DNA of 64,000 nt from Novosphingobium marinum (GTDB lineage: Bacteria > Pseudomonadota > Alphaproteobacteria > Sphingomonadales > Sphingomonadaceae). A program made the position numbers and the translations under genes. Below are positions 10,168 through 20,209 of the stretch, piece by piece. Position 1 is the first letter of the stretch. Each line of letters opens with the position of its first letter. The stretch is from assembly GCF_013408095.1 (NCBI RefSeq), contig NZ_JACBZF010000002.1:62001-126000 (forward strand), in the 5' to 3' direction. Under the pieces are notes generated by a model. The model was given only the letters and a program-made list of their open reading frames with translations, searched no databases and had not been told where the DNA came from.

Positions 10168-11358
10168 ATGTCGATCAGCCCGCTCATGCCCGTTTATCCC
10201 CGGTGCGACGTGCGGCCCGTGCGAGGGGACAACTGTCATCTGATCGATGAGAAAGGCGAACGTTACCTGGATTTCGCCAGCGGGATCGCGGTCAACCTCC
10301 TCGGACATTCGCATCAGGGTCTGATCGGAGCCATACAGAAGCAGGCCGCCGAATTGATGCACGTGTCGAACCTGTATGGCAGTCCGCAGGGCGAGAAAAT
10401 CGCGCAAAGGCTCGTCTCGCTGACCTTCGCGGATACGGTGTTCTTCACGAACTCCGGTGCCGAGGCGGTGGAGTGTGCGATCAAGACGGCCCGCGCCTAC
10501 CACCAGCATGCCGGCGACGAGCAGAAGTTCGAGCTCATCACTTTCAACAATGCATTCCACGGCCGGACGATGGCGACGATCAGTGCCTCGAACCAGGACA
10601 AGATGCACAAGGGCTTCATGCCATTGCTCGCCGGTTTCCGTTATGTCGATTTCGACGATTTTGCGGGCGCTGAAGCCGCGATGGGCCCGAATACGGCGGG
10701 CTTTCTGGTGGAACCGATCCAGGGCGAAGGGGGAATTCGTTCTGCATCGGAGACTTTCCTGCAAGGTCTTCGCAAGCTGGCCGACGACAACGATCTGATG
10801 CTTGTATTCGACGAAGTCCAGTGCGGCGTCGCGCGAACCGGGTCTCTTTATGCCTACGAACAGTACGGGGTCGAGCCGGACATCATGGCCACGGCAAAGG
10901 GAATCGGCGGCGGTTTCCCGCTTGGCGCCTGCCTCGCCACCGAGAAGGCCGCTCGGGGCATGGGCCTCGGCACTCACGGTTCGACATACGGCGGCAATCC
11001 GCTTGCCATGGCGGCAGCAGGAGCGGTGCTCGATGCCGTGGCGAACGACGAGTTCCTAGCGAGCGTGCGTGCAAAAGGTGACAAACTTCGGTCCCGTCTC
11101 GAGCAGTTCATCGGCAACTATCCGGAACTGTTCGATTCGATTCGCGGGCGCGGCCTGATGATGGGTATCAAGCTGAAGACCGAGCCGCGTCCCTTCGTCG
11201 CGCACCTACGGGACAATCACGGGCTGCTTACGGTCGCGGCCGGTGACACGACCATGCGGCTGCTGCCGCCCCTGGTGATCGAGGACGAGCATATCGACGA
11301 GTTCATGGAGAAGCTTTCGGCCGGCGCTGCCAGCTACGATCCGGGAGAATCAGCCTGA
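10168..11358 (+). CDS. argD: Acetylornithine aminotransferase
   Basis: A class III PLP-dependent aminotransferase, 396 residues. In arginine synthesis it converts N-acetylglutamate semialdehyde to N-acetylornithine. The cofactor lysine is K244 in [11 protein letters not shown]215 in VFDEVQ contacts the PLP ring nitrogen, and NSGAEAVE (residues 95-102) binds phosphate. The product may also serve lysine synthesis as succinyl-DAP aminotransferase, a dual role known for the family. Its stop overlaps the argF start by one base, and argF-hslO follow in an apparent operon. Confidence 0.93.
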   Translation: MSISPLMPVYPRCDVRPVRGDNCHLIDEKGERYLDFASGIAVNLLGHSHQGLIGAIQKQAAELMHVSNLYGSPQGEKIAQRLVSLTFADTVFFTNSGAEAVECAIKTARAYHQHAGDEQKFELITFNNAFHGRTMATISASNQDKMHKGFMPLLAGFRYVDFDDFAGAEAAMGPNTAGFLVEPIQGEGGIRSASETFLQGLRKLADDNDLMLVFDEVQCGVARTGSLYAYEQYGVEPDIMATAKGIGGGFPLGACLATEKAARGMGLGTHGSTYGGNPLAMAAAGAVLDAVANDEFLASVRAKGDKLRSRLEQFIGNYPELFDSIRGRGLMMGIKLKTEPRPFVAHLRDNHGLLTVAAGDTTMRLLPPLVIEDEHIDEFMEKLSAGAASYDPGESA

Positions 11359-12281
11359 TGCGGCATTTCCTGAACCTCAGCGATGCGGGCGGCGATGCCA
11401 TCGCGGCCATGCTCAACGACGCAATCGATCGCAAGGCGGCGCGGGCGAACCTGCCCAAGGGGGTCCCCGATCCCGATGCACCGCTTGCCGGACGCGTTCT
11501 TGCGATGATCTTCGAGAAGAACTCGACGCGGACGCGCGTGTCTTTCGACATGGCGATGCGGCAGCTGGGCGGCACATCGATCGTCATGGAATCGGCTGGA
11601 ATGCAACTCGGTCGAGGAGAGACGGTGGCGGACACTGCGCAGGTCCTCGGCCGAATGGTCGATGCCATCATGATCAGGACCGACGATCACGCCAAGATCG
11701 AGGAGCTTGCCGATCGAGCGGGCGTTCCCGTCATCAACGGACTGACCGATCATTCGCATCCTTGCCAGATCGTGGCCGACCTTCTCACCCTGGTGGAGCG
11801 AGGTATCTCGCTTCCCGGGCTGCAGATGGCATGGCTCGGAGACGGCAACAACGTCGCGCATTCTATGATCGAAGCCGCCGGCCTGATGAAATTCCGCCTG
11901 AGGCTGGCCGTCCCGCCCGGCTATGAACCCGAGGGGGAGGTCGTCGAACGTGCGCGCGCAAACGGCGGTGAGGTTACTGTCCTGCACGATCCGGTCGAAG
12001 CCGCGACCGATGCGTCCGTGATTGTCACCGACTGCTGGGTTTCGATGGGGCAGTCGGGCGCGGAGGAGCGAATGAAAGCACTCGCCCCCTACCAGGTAAA
12101 TGCCGAGCTGATGGGTAAGGCAAGGGCCGATGCGGTCTTCATGCACTGCTTGCCCGCGCATCGCGGTGAAGAAGTGACCGCCGACGTGATCGACGGACCG
12201 CAGTCCGCAGTATGGGACGAGGCCGAAAACCGCCTTCACGCCCAGAAGTCGGTGCTTAGGTGGGTGCTGGGCCAGCTGTGA
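11358..12281 (+). CDS. argF: Ornithine carbamoyltransferase
   Basis: This cytoplasmic trimeric enzyme makes citrulline from ornithine and carbamoyl phosphate in the arginine pathway. Signatures are all intact: the carbamoyl-phosphate loop STRTR (56-60), HPCQ (134-137), the ornithine-binding SMG at about 229-231 and the catalytic HCLP (263-266). Its 307 residues are normal. It is translationally coupled to argD upstream and to hslO downstream by overlapping start and stop codons. Confidence 0.96.
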   Translation: MRHFLNLSDAGGDAIAAMLNDAIDRKAARANLPKGVPDPDAPLAGRVLAMIFEKNSTRTRVSFDMAMRQLGGTSIVMESAGMQLGRGETVADTAQVLGRMVDAIMIRTDDHAKIEELADRAGVPVINGLTDHSHPCQIVADLLTLVERGISLPGLQMAWLGDGNNVAHSMIEAAGLMKFRLRLAVPPGYEPEGEVVERARANGGEVTVLHDPVEAATDASVIVTDCWVSMGQSGAEERMKALAPYQVNAELMGKARADAVFMHCLPAHRGEEVTADVIDGPQSAVWDEAENRLHAQKSVLRWVLGQL

Positions 12282-13186
12282 GCGGTATCGACGAGACTGC
12301 AGTGCAGGATGACGGCTTCGATCGGGTGCTCGGTTTCACAGTGCCCGGACGCAATGCGAGGGGGAGGGCGATCAGGCTCGGGCCGGTCCTCGACACCATC
12401 CTTGCAGCCCATGCCTATCCCGACGCGATCCGCCACCTGCTAGCAGAGGCGCTCGTCATCACGGCGGTCATGGGGTCGCTGCTGAAGCATGAGAAGAGCC
12501 AGCTGACGCTACAGGCTCAGGCGCAGGGCGGTGTCGTGGACCTGATGGTGTGCGACTATCTCGACGGGGAACTGCGCGGATACGTCAGTTTCGACGAGAC
12601 GAAGCTCGCGGCGGTAGGGTCCAATCCGTCGCTCTCGACGCTGTTCGGCGAAGGCTATCTGGCCTTCACTTACGATCTTGCTGCGAAGGACGAGCGTTAT
12701 CAGGGGATAGTGCCTCTTGAAGGGACTTCGATGGCTGCGGCTTGCGAGAGCTACTTCGCACGATCGGAGCAATTGCCCACGCTAATGCGGGTGGCTGTCA
12801 GGACCAGGGGCGAGCGCTGTGTTGCCGGAGGCCTCCTTGTCCAGCACTATCCGGAAGGCGAGGAGGGTGGCGAGCGGCTCCATGTGAAGGAAAACGAGCT
12901 CGAGTGGGAGCACGTGGCAGTCATCGCCGGGTCGGTCCGGCACGACGAGCTGCTCGCGGGCGATCTATCGCTCGAACAGCTGGTCTGGCGGCTCTTCCAC
13001 GAAGAGGACGAAGTCAGGGTGATGCCGATGGCTGCATTGTCGCGCGGCTGCAGGTGCAGCGCTGCCTACTACGAATCCATTCTGTCGAAATTTCCCGAAG
13101 CGGAACGAGCCGATATGCGCAGCGACGAGGGCGTGATAGAAGTGGACTGTGAATTCTGCGCGAAGACCTTCCCGATTTCGCTTTAG
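12278..13186 (+). CDS. hslO: Redox-regulated chaperone Hsp33
   Basis: A 302-residue holdase chaperone switched on by oxidation when zinc-bound cysteines form disulfides. The zinc centre is present as CRC (C258, C260) and CEFC (C291, C294), matching the CxC...CxxC pattern. I chose the GTG at 12278 because it overlaps the argF stop (GTGA); a GTG at 12260 lies further inside argF. Its place behind argF suggests coexpression, although no direct functional tie to arginine is obvious. Confidence 0.94.
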   Translation: MSGIDETAVQDDGFDRVLGFTVPGRNARGRAIRLGPVLDTILAAHAYPDAIRHLLAEALVITAVMGSLLKHEKSQLTLQAQAQGGVVDLMVCDYLDGELRGYVSFDETKLAAVGSNPSLSTLFGEGYLAFTYDLAAKDERYQGIVPLEGTSMAAACESYFARSEQLPTLMRVAVRTRGERCVAGGLLVQHYPEGEEGGERLHVKENELEWEHVAVIAGSVRHDELLAGDLSLEQLVWRLFHEEDEVRVMPMAALSRGCRCSAAYYESILSKFPEAERADMRSDEGVIEVDCEFCAKTFPISL

Positions 13187-13229
13187 GCGATCTCCATTCC
13201 GTTCGCGTCTCGAACGACGAGGACCGGCC

Positions 13230-13637
13230 GTGAAACGACAATTGTTCTCTCTCGCCGTATTCATTCCGGTCGTTGCAGTCTCGCTTACCGGTGCCGCGAG
13301 CGCGCAGGGGCTTAAAGGTCTGGAAGAATTACAGAAGGGCAGGTGGGAAATCCGTATTCGCGGTGGCGCGAACGACAGCAGGTCGGTTTGCCTTGGCGAT
13401 CCTTACAGGCATTTCGTCCGGATCCGCCATCCCGACCAGGCTTGCAAGACGGTGGCAACCCGGATCGACGAGAACGAGGTGACGGTTCAATACACTTGCC
13501 CGGGTAACGGCTTTGGGCGGACGAGCGTCCGGAAGGAAACCCCCCGGCTTGTCCAGATCGATGGACAGGGCGTTGCCGACGGCATCCCCTTCGTCTTCAA
13601 TGCCGAGGCGCGACGTGTCGGAACGTGCAGGCCATGA
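13230..13637 (+). CDS. Small exported protein with paired cysteines, function unknown
   Basis: A 135-residue protein with a clear Sec signal peptide (about 1-25, ending GAASAQ). The mature part begins LKGLEELQKGRWEIRIR and has four cysteines (in RSVCLGDP, DQACKT, QYTCPG and at the C-terminal GTCRP) that could form two disulfides in the periplasm. The layout recalls DUF3617-type periplasmic proteins, but the assignment is tentative. The GTG start follows GAGGA. Its last codons overlap the queC start (ATGA), so the two are translationally coupled. Confidence 0.75.
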   Translation: MKRQLFSLAVFIPVVAVSLTGAASAQGLKGLEELQKGRWEIRIRGGANDSRSVCLGDPYRHFVRIRHPDQACKTVATRIDENEVTVQYTCPGNGFGRTSVRKETPRLVQIDGQGVADGIPFVFNAEARRVGTCRP

Positions 13638-14374
13638 CCGGAGGCAAGCGCGAGGCATCGCGACAGGCGGAACGGCTTGAGCCGGGCCACGGAAAACCTG
13701 CGGTCGTGCTGCTCTCGGGGGGATTGGACTCGATGGTCTGTGCCGGCCTCGCTGTCGAGGCTGGATACTCGCTGCACGCTCTGACCATCGACTACAATCA
13801 ACGCCACAGGGTCGAACTCGAAGCAGCCCGTAAAATCGCGGACATGCTTGGTGCGAGCAAGCATCTGGTCCTTCCCATCGATCTTCGGCGCTTCGGCGGG
13901 TCTGCGCTCACCGATGAGATTTCGGTTCCCAAGGGCGGGCTGTCCGACGATATCCCGGTAACGTACGTTCCCGCCCGCAACCTCATATTCCTGTCCCTGA
14001 CGCTTGGATGGGCCGAAGCGACCGGCGCACAAGACATCCTCATCGGCGTAAACGCGCTGGACTATTCGGGCTATCCCGATTGTCGACCGGAATTCATCGA
14101 GGCATTCGAGGGCGTTGCCAACCTTGCGACCAAGGTCGGGACGGCCGGTCCCGGTTTCAATATTCACACGCCGTTGCAATACCTGTCGAAAGCGGAAATC
14201 GCGACGGAGGCGGAACGCCTGGGCCTTGACGTATCTGTCAGCTGGTCGTGCTACGATCCGACGACCGCCGGAGAACCCTGCGGCCTGTGTGACAGCTGCC
14301 GCTTGCGGAGAGCGGGCTTCGCGGCGGCAGGCCTGACCGATCGCCAGGACTATGCAAGCCTCATTTCGGAGTGA
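13634..14374 (+). CDS. queC: 7-cyano-7-deazaguanine synthase
   Basis: This enzyme turns 7-carboxy-7-deazaguanine into preQ0 with ATP and ammonia, a step toward queuosine in tRNA. The PP-loop motif LSGGLDS is at residues 27-33, and the C-terminal zinc cluster is seen in SWSCYDP plus CGLCDSCR. The 246 residues are normal. I prefer the ATG at 13634, which overlaps the upstream stop, to a GTG at 13625. No other queuosine genes are nearby. It converges on sodC with only six bases between stops. Confidence 0.93.
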   Translation: MTGGKREASRQAERLEPGHGKPAVVLLSGGLDSMVCAGLAVEAGYSLHALTIDYNQRHRVELEAARKIADMLGASKHLVLPIDLRRFGGSALTDEISVPKGGLSDDIPVTYVPARNLIFLSLTLGWAEATGAQDILIGVNALDYSGYPDCRPEFIEAFEGVANLATKVGTAGPGFNIHTPLQYLSKAEIATEAERLGLDVSVSWSCYDPTTAGEPCGLCDSCRLRRAGFAAAGLTDRQDYASLISE

Positions 14375-14380
14375 GGCCGC

Positions 14381-14911
14381 TCAGCCGACGCGGGCGAAGA
14401 CGCCGCAGCCGATGCGCCCGCCGCTGTCGCCGCTGGGATCCGTCCGGTAGTCGTCAGCCCGTGCGTGGATAACGATGGCTGTGCCGTCCGTGTCGAACAT
14501 CTTTTCCATGACGTCCGCGTAAGAGCCGCGGAGAGGGACGACGTAACGACCCATCCCGTTATCGGCGATGGTAAGGTTGGGCAAATCACCGAGATGAGGC
14601 CCCTGCGGATTGAGAGTCCCGTGCTTGCGCCCGAATGGATCGAGATGGCCGCCGGCGCTCGAGAAGTCGGGAGGCACGCAACGACCTGTCGTGTGAAGGT
14701 GAACGCCGTGGACTCCCGGCGGCAGATCCATGCCTTCAAGCTGGAGTTCGATCTCCCCGTCCTGGACCGCGACGACGGCATTCCCTGTAACGGAGTTTTC
14801 GGCGGACAGGATCGTTGCTGCTGCGACGACCTGTCGCGACGGCACATTCGTTCCTGCGCATCCGCCAATCATGAAGGCGGCCACAATCGCGCACCCTGTC
14901 AAAATTCGCAT
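14381..14911 (-). CDS. sodC: Superoxide dismutase [Cu-Zn], probable lipoprotein
   Basis: A periplasmic enzyme that dismutates superoxide. The N terminus is lipoprotein-like, with Cys18 in FMIGGCAG. Metal ligands fit the family: H71 and H73 in VHLHTTG, H89, H97 and H106 in the zinc loop, and H149 in VIHARADD; C78 and C169 can form the conserved disulfide and R166 lies in GGRIGCG. At 176 residues it is family-typical. The ATG at 14911 has GGAGG nine bases upstream; another ATG at 14920 sits on that ribosome site and is less likely. Confidence 0.92.
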   Translation of the reverse strand: MRILTGCAIVAAFMIGGCAGTNVPSRQVVAAATILSAENSVTGNAVVAVQDGEIELQLEGMDLPPGVHGVHLHTTGRCVPPDFSSAGGHLDPFGRKHGTLNPQGPHLGDLPNLTIADNGMGRYVVPLRGSYADVMEKMFDTDGTAIVIHARADDYRTDPSGDSGGRIGCGVFARVG

Positions 14912-14965
14912 TGTTCGCATCCTCCCGAAAGCTGTTCTGCGAAGCTTGCACCGCTTGCGGACAAA

Positions 14966-14994
14966 GAAAAAGGGGCCGGATTTCTCCGACCCCC
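14966..14994 (-). terminator. Rho-independent terminator of the OmpA-like gene
   Basis: On the minus strand GGGGTCGGA, a GAAA loop and TCCGGCCCC form a 9 bp stem with one G-U pair, followed by TTTTTC. It sits 24 bp after the stop of the OmpA-like gene and before sodC on the same strand, so it separates the two transcripts. Confidence 0.82.
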
Positions 14995-15018
14995 AAATCT
15001 TTCGCTCCGAAGAGAAGC

Positions 15019-16131
<1,113 letters not shown>

Positions 16132-16312
16132 TATGTTTCCCCTATAAAGAGACTTGGAGCCACCGAGTGTGCGATGTCTACCGCCTATACAATGGCCACG
16201 CAAGCGGGCAAAATCTTCAACTGTTGCAATAATGCCGCGTTCCCTGCGCGTTTGGATGACCCTATTGCACCCAAATTGCTTCAGATTTGGCACTAATAAA
16301 CCTCAGGTCTGT

Positions 16313-16771
16313 TCAGTCTTGAGCGAAGATCCCCGCACCCTTGAGTGCCGCCATTAGTTCGACGATCGCTTGTCGGGCCTCGGTGTCAACGTTGGAACCG
16401 CCGGAAGGTTCCGCAGGAGACTCAACCCTTTGCCACCCGTTCAGATAGTGAACCTGCTGGCCGGTCGAGCGATCGAGCAGCCGCATGCCGTCCCTCGGCG
16501 ATACGTAGAGCCATTGACCACTCTGCTGGCAGGCGATGGTGCCGTCCCTGCCGCTCCACTCGCCGGTCGCGCCCGCGCCGACGATCCAGCCGGTACCATC
16601 GATGGGGGTTTCCGGTGGCGCCGGGGATGTGCCCTCGACGGACCCGTGCAGCAAGGCATCGATGATTGCGAAGGCCTCGTTCACATAGAACTCCTTCTGC
16701 GCTTGTCCCGAGTACAGGAGGGGAAGTGCAAGGCGGGGACTGGTCGCGTCGAAGACTATCGGGTCGGACAT
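16313..16771 (-). CDS. DUF2793 domain protein, distal gene of the GTA cluster
   Basis: A 152-residue protein starting MSDPIVFDATSPRLALPLLY, typical of DUF2793, which is found at the end of GTA and siphophage tail operons and is probably a tail-fibre or tail-tip accessory. The motif GQAQKEFYVNEAFAIIDAL is well conserved. The start at 16771 is the first ATG with family similarity; the frame remains open upstream into the preceding gene but that part is out-of-frame tail-protein sequence. It begins 22 bp after the large tail gene and is the last gene of the cluster. No terminator was found after it. Confidence 0.82.
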   Translation of the reverse strand: MSDPIVFDATSPRLALPLLYSGQAQKEFYVNEAFAIIDALLHGSVEGTSPAPPETPIDGTGWIVGAGATGEWSGRDGTIACQQSGQWLYVSPRDGMRLLDRSTGQQVHYLNGWQRVESPAEPSGGSNVDTEARQAIVELMAALKGAGIFAQD

Positions 16772-16793
16772 GATGAACTCCGTGTTTTGCTGA

Positions 16794-18971
16794 TCATGCT
16801 GGGAACAGGGTCGGACCGGATTGCGCATAGGTGCCGACCTGTTTGACGAAAAAGCCTTGGGCGAGGCCTTCCGCTGCGGACTGCGGGTCAAGCTCCAGGC
16901 GGGGCACATCGACCGTCCATGCCGCAGCCGGAGCCGAGGGCTCTCCGTACCCGACGATGTAGCTTTCACGCGTCTCCGCCAGCGGGACATCGACGCCATC
17001 GGTCCATTCCCATGCGCCCCGCGCCCGCCGCGCCCAGGTCAGCCGCAGGCCGCCTCCGGCAAGAGGTTCCGCGCGGGGGTGAACGGGACGAAGCGGTTTC
17101 AGGGTAACTCCGCGCAGGGCGATCGCGCTGGTAACGGGGCCGGCATCACCAGGGCCGATTGCGACGAGAGTCGCGTACGGCTGCGCGCCGACGATGGCGG
17201 GGTCGACGGAAACCGGCTTTTCATCGAGGAGCACGAATGTCTCGCCGGCCAGGTGCGAGATCGCGCCTGCCTCAGTGCCTCCCCGGCCGCGCAGCAACCC
17301 GGAAAGCTTCCATCTGGAAACGCCTAGTGCAGTCGCCGTGGCGAACTGGATTATCTCCTTGCCGACGAGCGCCAGGTTGGCTCCGGCGGCAAGCTGGCGC
17401 GGTGCTGCGTCGGAGAGGACGAAGTCTGCCGATGCAAGGGTGACGACCAGCGACGTCGATCGATCGAGGATTAACGGCGAGAGAGCCGGTAACGCATTCT
17501 CGGTCGTACCGACAATGGCTCGCCTGCGACCGCTCGATCCGAGCGAATGCAACTCGCCATCGCCGCGGTCGGCATAGAGTGCAGCGCCCTTCCAGCCAGC
17601 TTCGCTGGAGGAAACCGCGGCGAAAACGGCGGGAGTGGAGCCTGCTCCGGTCCCGTCCCACGGCATTTCGAAAGCCGAAAGTCGGGTCTCGGGCACCGTC
17701 AGGTCGTCGGGAAGGTTGGCCCTGCCGGGATCGGTCGGCACCGGCGGCGCGGCCTCGGCCGAGGCCGGCAGGACACGTGTCAGCTGAAGTTCCACACCCT
17801 TTTCGCGCCACTCCCATTCCGCGATGCGCCAGGTTCCCTTCTCGCCGGGCAACCTGACGATGGATCCGGGCGAAAGGGACGGGTCGAGATCAGTTGTGCG
17901 CCATGAAATGCGGCTACGCGACCAGTCGAGCCGCCGCGACATCCTGAGCGCGATGTCACGTGCGTTCGCCGAAGTCAGCACTGCAGGAATTTCGACTGTT
18001 CGCGGCTGCCCGCTGCGCTGCACTATGGGAGCGCGCTGCACGCCCGGAAGATAGTCGCGATCAACGTCGTAATAGCGCAGTATCTCTGGAGGCGTTGCTG
18101 GTTCTTCGGCGCGCTTGCGGAGAAATCCCGATGCACCGCCGAAATCGTCGTCCCCCACCGCAATCGCAGGTTCCGGCAAGATGATGGCAACGCCTTGCAC
18201 CGATCCATCGCGCAGCTGGAGCGTGTCCCCCGTAGCGCTGGCGTTGAACGGGCAGGCCGGCTCGAGCGCCGCGAGGGTGCCGGACAGGGGACCCTCGCAC
18301 GAAAAGCCCGCTACTCCGCCAAGCGGCACGGCAGCGTCGGTTCGGGGGACTACCTCTCCCACCAGCTTGTCGAGAGACAGCGGATCATCGTCGGCGAAGA
18401 CTTCGAAAGTCAGGGCGGGGATGCGATTGAAGAAGTCTCCCAGCTCGAGGTCTTCGAAGACCACGTAGGCAAGCCCGCGATAGGCCGGGCACCTGTCCTG
18501 ACCTTCGATCGACGCGATCAGCGGATCGGGCATCTGGTCGCCTTCTCCTGTGTACACCCTGAGCGTCCCGGGAGCCTTCAGATCGCCCGCTTCGCCTCGC
18601 AGGAGATTGCCGTCGGCCCATATCCTCCCGATGCGCCCGATCGGCCTGCTGGAAAGGGCGACCGCGAACGAAGCGGTGTAGCTGTACGTCGTGACCGAGG
18701 GTCGGTTCTTGCCGCCGCCTTCCGTCTCGGACCTTTCGACCAGTTCGGTCGACCAGATGATCGAGCCTGACACGCGCATCCTGCCGAAGTGACGCGGGAT
18801 GGGCGTGCCGTAGCTCGATGTCGTGGCATTGAGTTCCTTGAGGCGCGGGCCTTCGCGATCCGGAGTGCCGATGATCAGGCCATCGACCTGGCGGCCGACG
18901 AGTGCGCCGAGCGCGCCGCCAATCGGCCCGCCGACAAGCGTGCCGACCGCTCCGAGTACCAGTGTAGCCAT
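16794..18971 (-). CDS. GTA large tail-tip protein (gp15-like)
   Basis: A 725-residue phage-tail protein. The first 35 residues are Gly/Ala-rich and hydrophobic (LGAVGTLVGGPIGGALGALV), followed by RVSGSIIWSTEL and YSYTASFAVAL, which are features of GTA and lambda-like tail-tip proteins. Central and C-terminal parts have repeated beta-rich segments. In RcGTA, gp15 is about twice as long and carries a TIM-barrel and a receptor-binding region; this shorter version seems to lack the TIM-like part, which may sit in the DUF2460 gene here. It should form the baseplate hub or host-contact point. It lies 6 bp after the peptidase gene. Confidence 0.8.
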   Translation of the reverse strand: MATLVLGAVGTLVGGPIGGALGALVGRQVDGLIIGTPDREGPRLKELNATTSSYGTPIPRHFGRMRVSGSIIWSTELVERSETEGGGKNRPSVTTYSYTASFAVALSSRPIGRIGRIWADGNLLRGEAGDLKAPGTLRVYTGEGDQMPDPLIASIEGQDRCPAYRGLAYVVFEDLELGDFFNRIPALTFEVFADDDPLSLDKLVGEVVPRTDAAVPLGGVAGFSCEGPLSGTLAALEPACPFNASATGDTLQLRDGSVQGVAIILPEPAIAVGDDDFGGASGFLRKRAEEPATPPEILRYYDVDRDYLPGVQRAPIVQRSGQPRTVEIPAVLTSANARDIALRMSRRLDWSRSRISWRTTDLDPSLSPGSIVRLPGEKGTWRIAEWEWREKGVELQLTRVLPASAEAAPPVPTDPGRANLPDDLTVPETRLSAFEMPWDGTGAGSTPAVFAAVSSSEAGWKGAALYADRGDGELHSLGSSGRRRAIVGTTENALPALSPLILDRSTSLVVTLASADFVLSDAAPRQLAAGANLALVGKEIIQFATATALGVSRWKLSGLLRGRGGTEAGAISHLAGETFVLLDEKPVSVDPAIVGAQPYATLVAIGPGDAGPVTSAIALRGVTLKPLRPVHPRAEPLAGGGLRLTWARRARGAWEWTDGVDVPLAETRESYIVGYGEPSAPAAAWTVDVPRLELDPQSAAEGLAQGFFVKQVGTYAQSGPTLFPA

Positions 18972-18977
18972 CTTTGC

Positions 18978-19388
18978 TCAGTGTCCTTCTTCGGAAAGGC
19001 GCAATTGCCGGATCGTCGGCCACGGCAATCCGCCGGATTGTATTAGGACGCGCCGTGCACCCGCATGGGCGTGTACGAAGCTCTGCGCGTTCAGGCAGAT
19101 CATCAGGTGAAGCTGGCAGGGTCCGGGTTCGACAAGCAGTACGTCGCCCGGCAGGATCTCGTCCTCGACGCGAGCCAGGCCGCACGCCGTCGCGACTTCG
19201 TCGAGGTCCGGTCTGGATAGCGCGCGGAGCCTGTAGCCGTTCGGGAGCCGGGGTCGCTTGCCGATCGCGACGAGGGAAGCATGAAGCAGGCCGATGCAGT
19301 CTAGGCCGTGTTCGGCCCGCCGGCCGTGGAGCCGAAAGGGAACTCCGGCGAAACTACCGGCGGCCGCCGCCAGGGCATTGCCGCTCAC
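18978..19388 (-). CDS. NlpC/P60-type peptidoglycan peptidase of the GTA tail (gp14-like)
   Basis: A 136-residue papain-fold cell-wall hydrolase. The catalytic Cys31 lies in HGLDCIGLLHASL; H94 (QLHLMI) and H106/H108 (FVHAHAG) are candidates for the general base. In GTAs this enzyme is part of the tail tip and opens the recipient cell wall during DNA entry. Its start overlaps the previous stop (ATGA), indicating coupled translation with the DUF2163 protein. Confidence 0.86.
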   Translation of the reverse strand: MSGNALAAAAGSFAGVPFRLHGRRAEHGLDCIGLLHASLVAIGKRPRLPNGYRLRALSRPDLDEVATACGLARVEDEILPGDVLLVEPGPCQLHLMICLNAQSFVHAHAGARRVLIQSGGLPWPTIRQLRLSEEGH

Positions 19389-20209
19389 GATGGGGGCAGG
19401 GGATATCGGGAGATGAGGTCGTTGCCCGGAAGGTGCGGCTCACCCTGGAAGTTCGCGGCGTTGGTGAACCTCGACGCGCATGTTTCGAGCCGGCGGTCGC
19501 ATCCCTCGCGCACGATGGCCCGCAGCCCGGATGGCAGCGTGCCATCGATGGGAACCGCAAGGATGAGTCCTCCGCCCTGCGCCGGACCGGTGATAGGCAT
19601 CTCCATTCCCGCATGGGGACCGTCGAACCATCGCAAGGTCCCGCCAACGAGCGCTTCTTCAGACACAGGGCTCTCCAGTTGAACGGCGTTCTCGGGAGCG
19701 TTCAGCGCAATCAGGATCGCTTCGTGCGTGAAGTGCGCGGCGTTGAGGTTGCAGCCGGGAGCGCAAAAGTGCGCCCGGCACGTCGGCGCCGTGCGGGGCA
19801 CGGGATCGATCCGCAATTCGGCCTTGCGCGAGACGAGTTCGGCGGAGAACGAATCTTCCTGCTGCGAAACCGAACCGAGAGAGCCGCTATAGAGGACCAC
19901 CTTCTCTCCGGTCTCCCAGTCGACGAGGCCGATCTTGACGCGCGCTCCGTCGAAACGTCCCTCCGAAAGATCGGAGGCCGAGATCGAATCGTGGCTGAGG
20001 GACCCCATCACGTCGGCGCTGTCGGGTTCCAGGTCGGCGGAGCGGCGAATTGCCGACGGGACCATGCCGGGAGCGGCGCGATGCCGGATGCCGTCGAACC
20101 AGAGATCCTGGTCGTGCGTGGTCAATCCGACGGTCACGCCGTCTTTGCGGAGCACGCGCCAGAACGACGCCACGGTTTCAAGTTCCTCGCGGAACCACAC
20201 CCGGCTCAT
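19385..20209 (-). CDS. DUF2163 / phage BR0599-type tail hub protein (GTA gp13-like)
   Basis: This 274-residue protein starts MSRVWFREELETVASFWRVL. The N-terminal DUF2163 part (about 1-160) includes TTHDQDLWFDGIRHRAAPGM, and the C-terminal BR0599 part has Cys-rich AHFCAPGC plus CDRRLETC, resembling the iron-sulfur-binding hub of RcGTA. It should connect the distal tail protein to the tail tip. I took the ATG at 20209 because it overlaps the upstream DUF2460 stop in the ATGA pattern; the frame is open far upstream but that is a shadow. Confidence 0.86.
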   Translation of the reverse strand: MSRVWFREELETVASFWRVLRKDGVTVGLTTHDQDLWFDGIRHRAAPGMVPSAIRRSADLEPDSADVMGSLSHDSISASDLSEGRFDGARVKIGLVDWETGEKVVLYSGSLGSVSQQEDSFSAELVSRKAELRIDPVPRTAPTCRAHFCAPGCNLNAAHFTHEAILIALNAPENAVQLESPVSEEALVGGTLRWFDGPHAGMEMPITGPAQGGGLILAVPIDGTLPSGLRAIVREGCDRRLETCASRFTNAANFQGEPHLPGNDLISRYPLPPS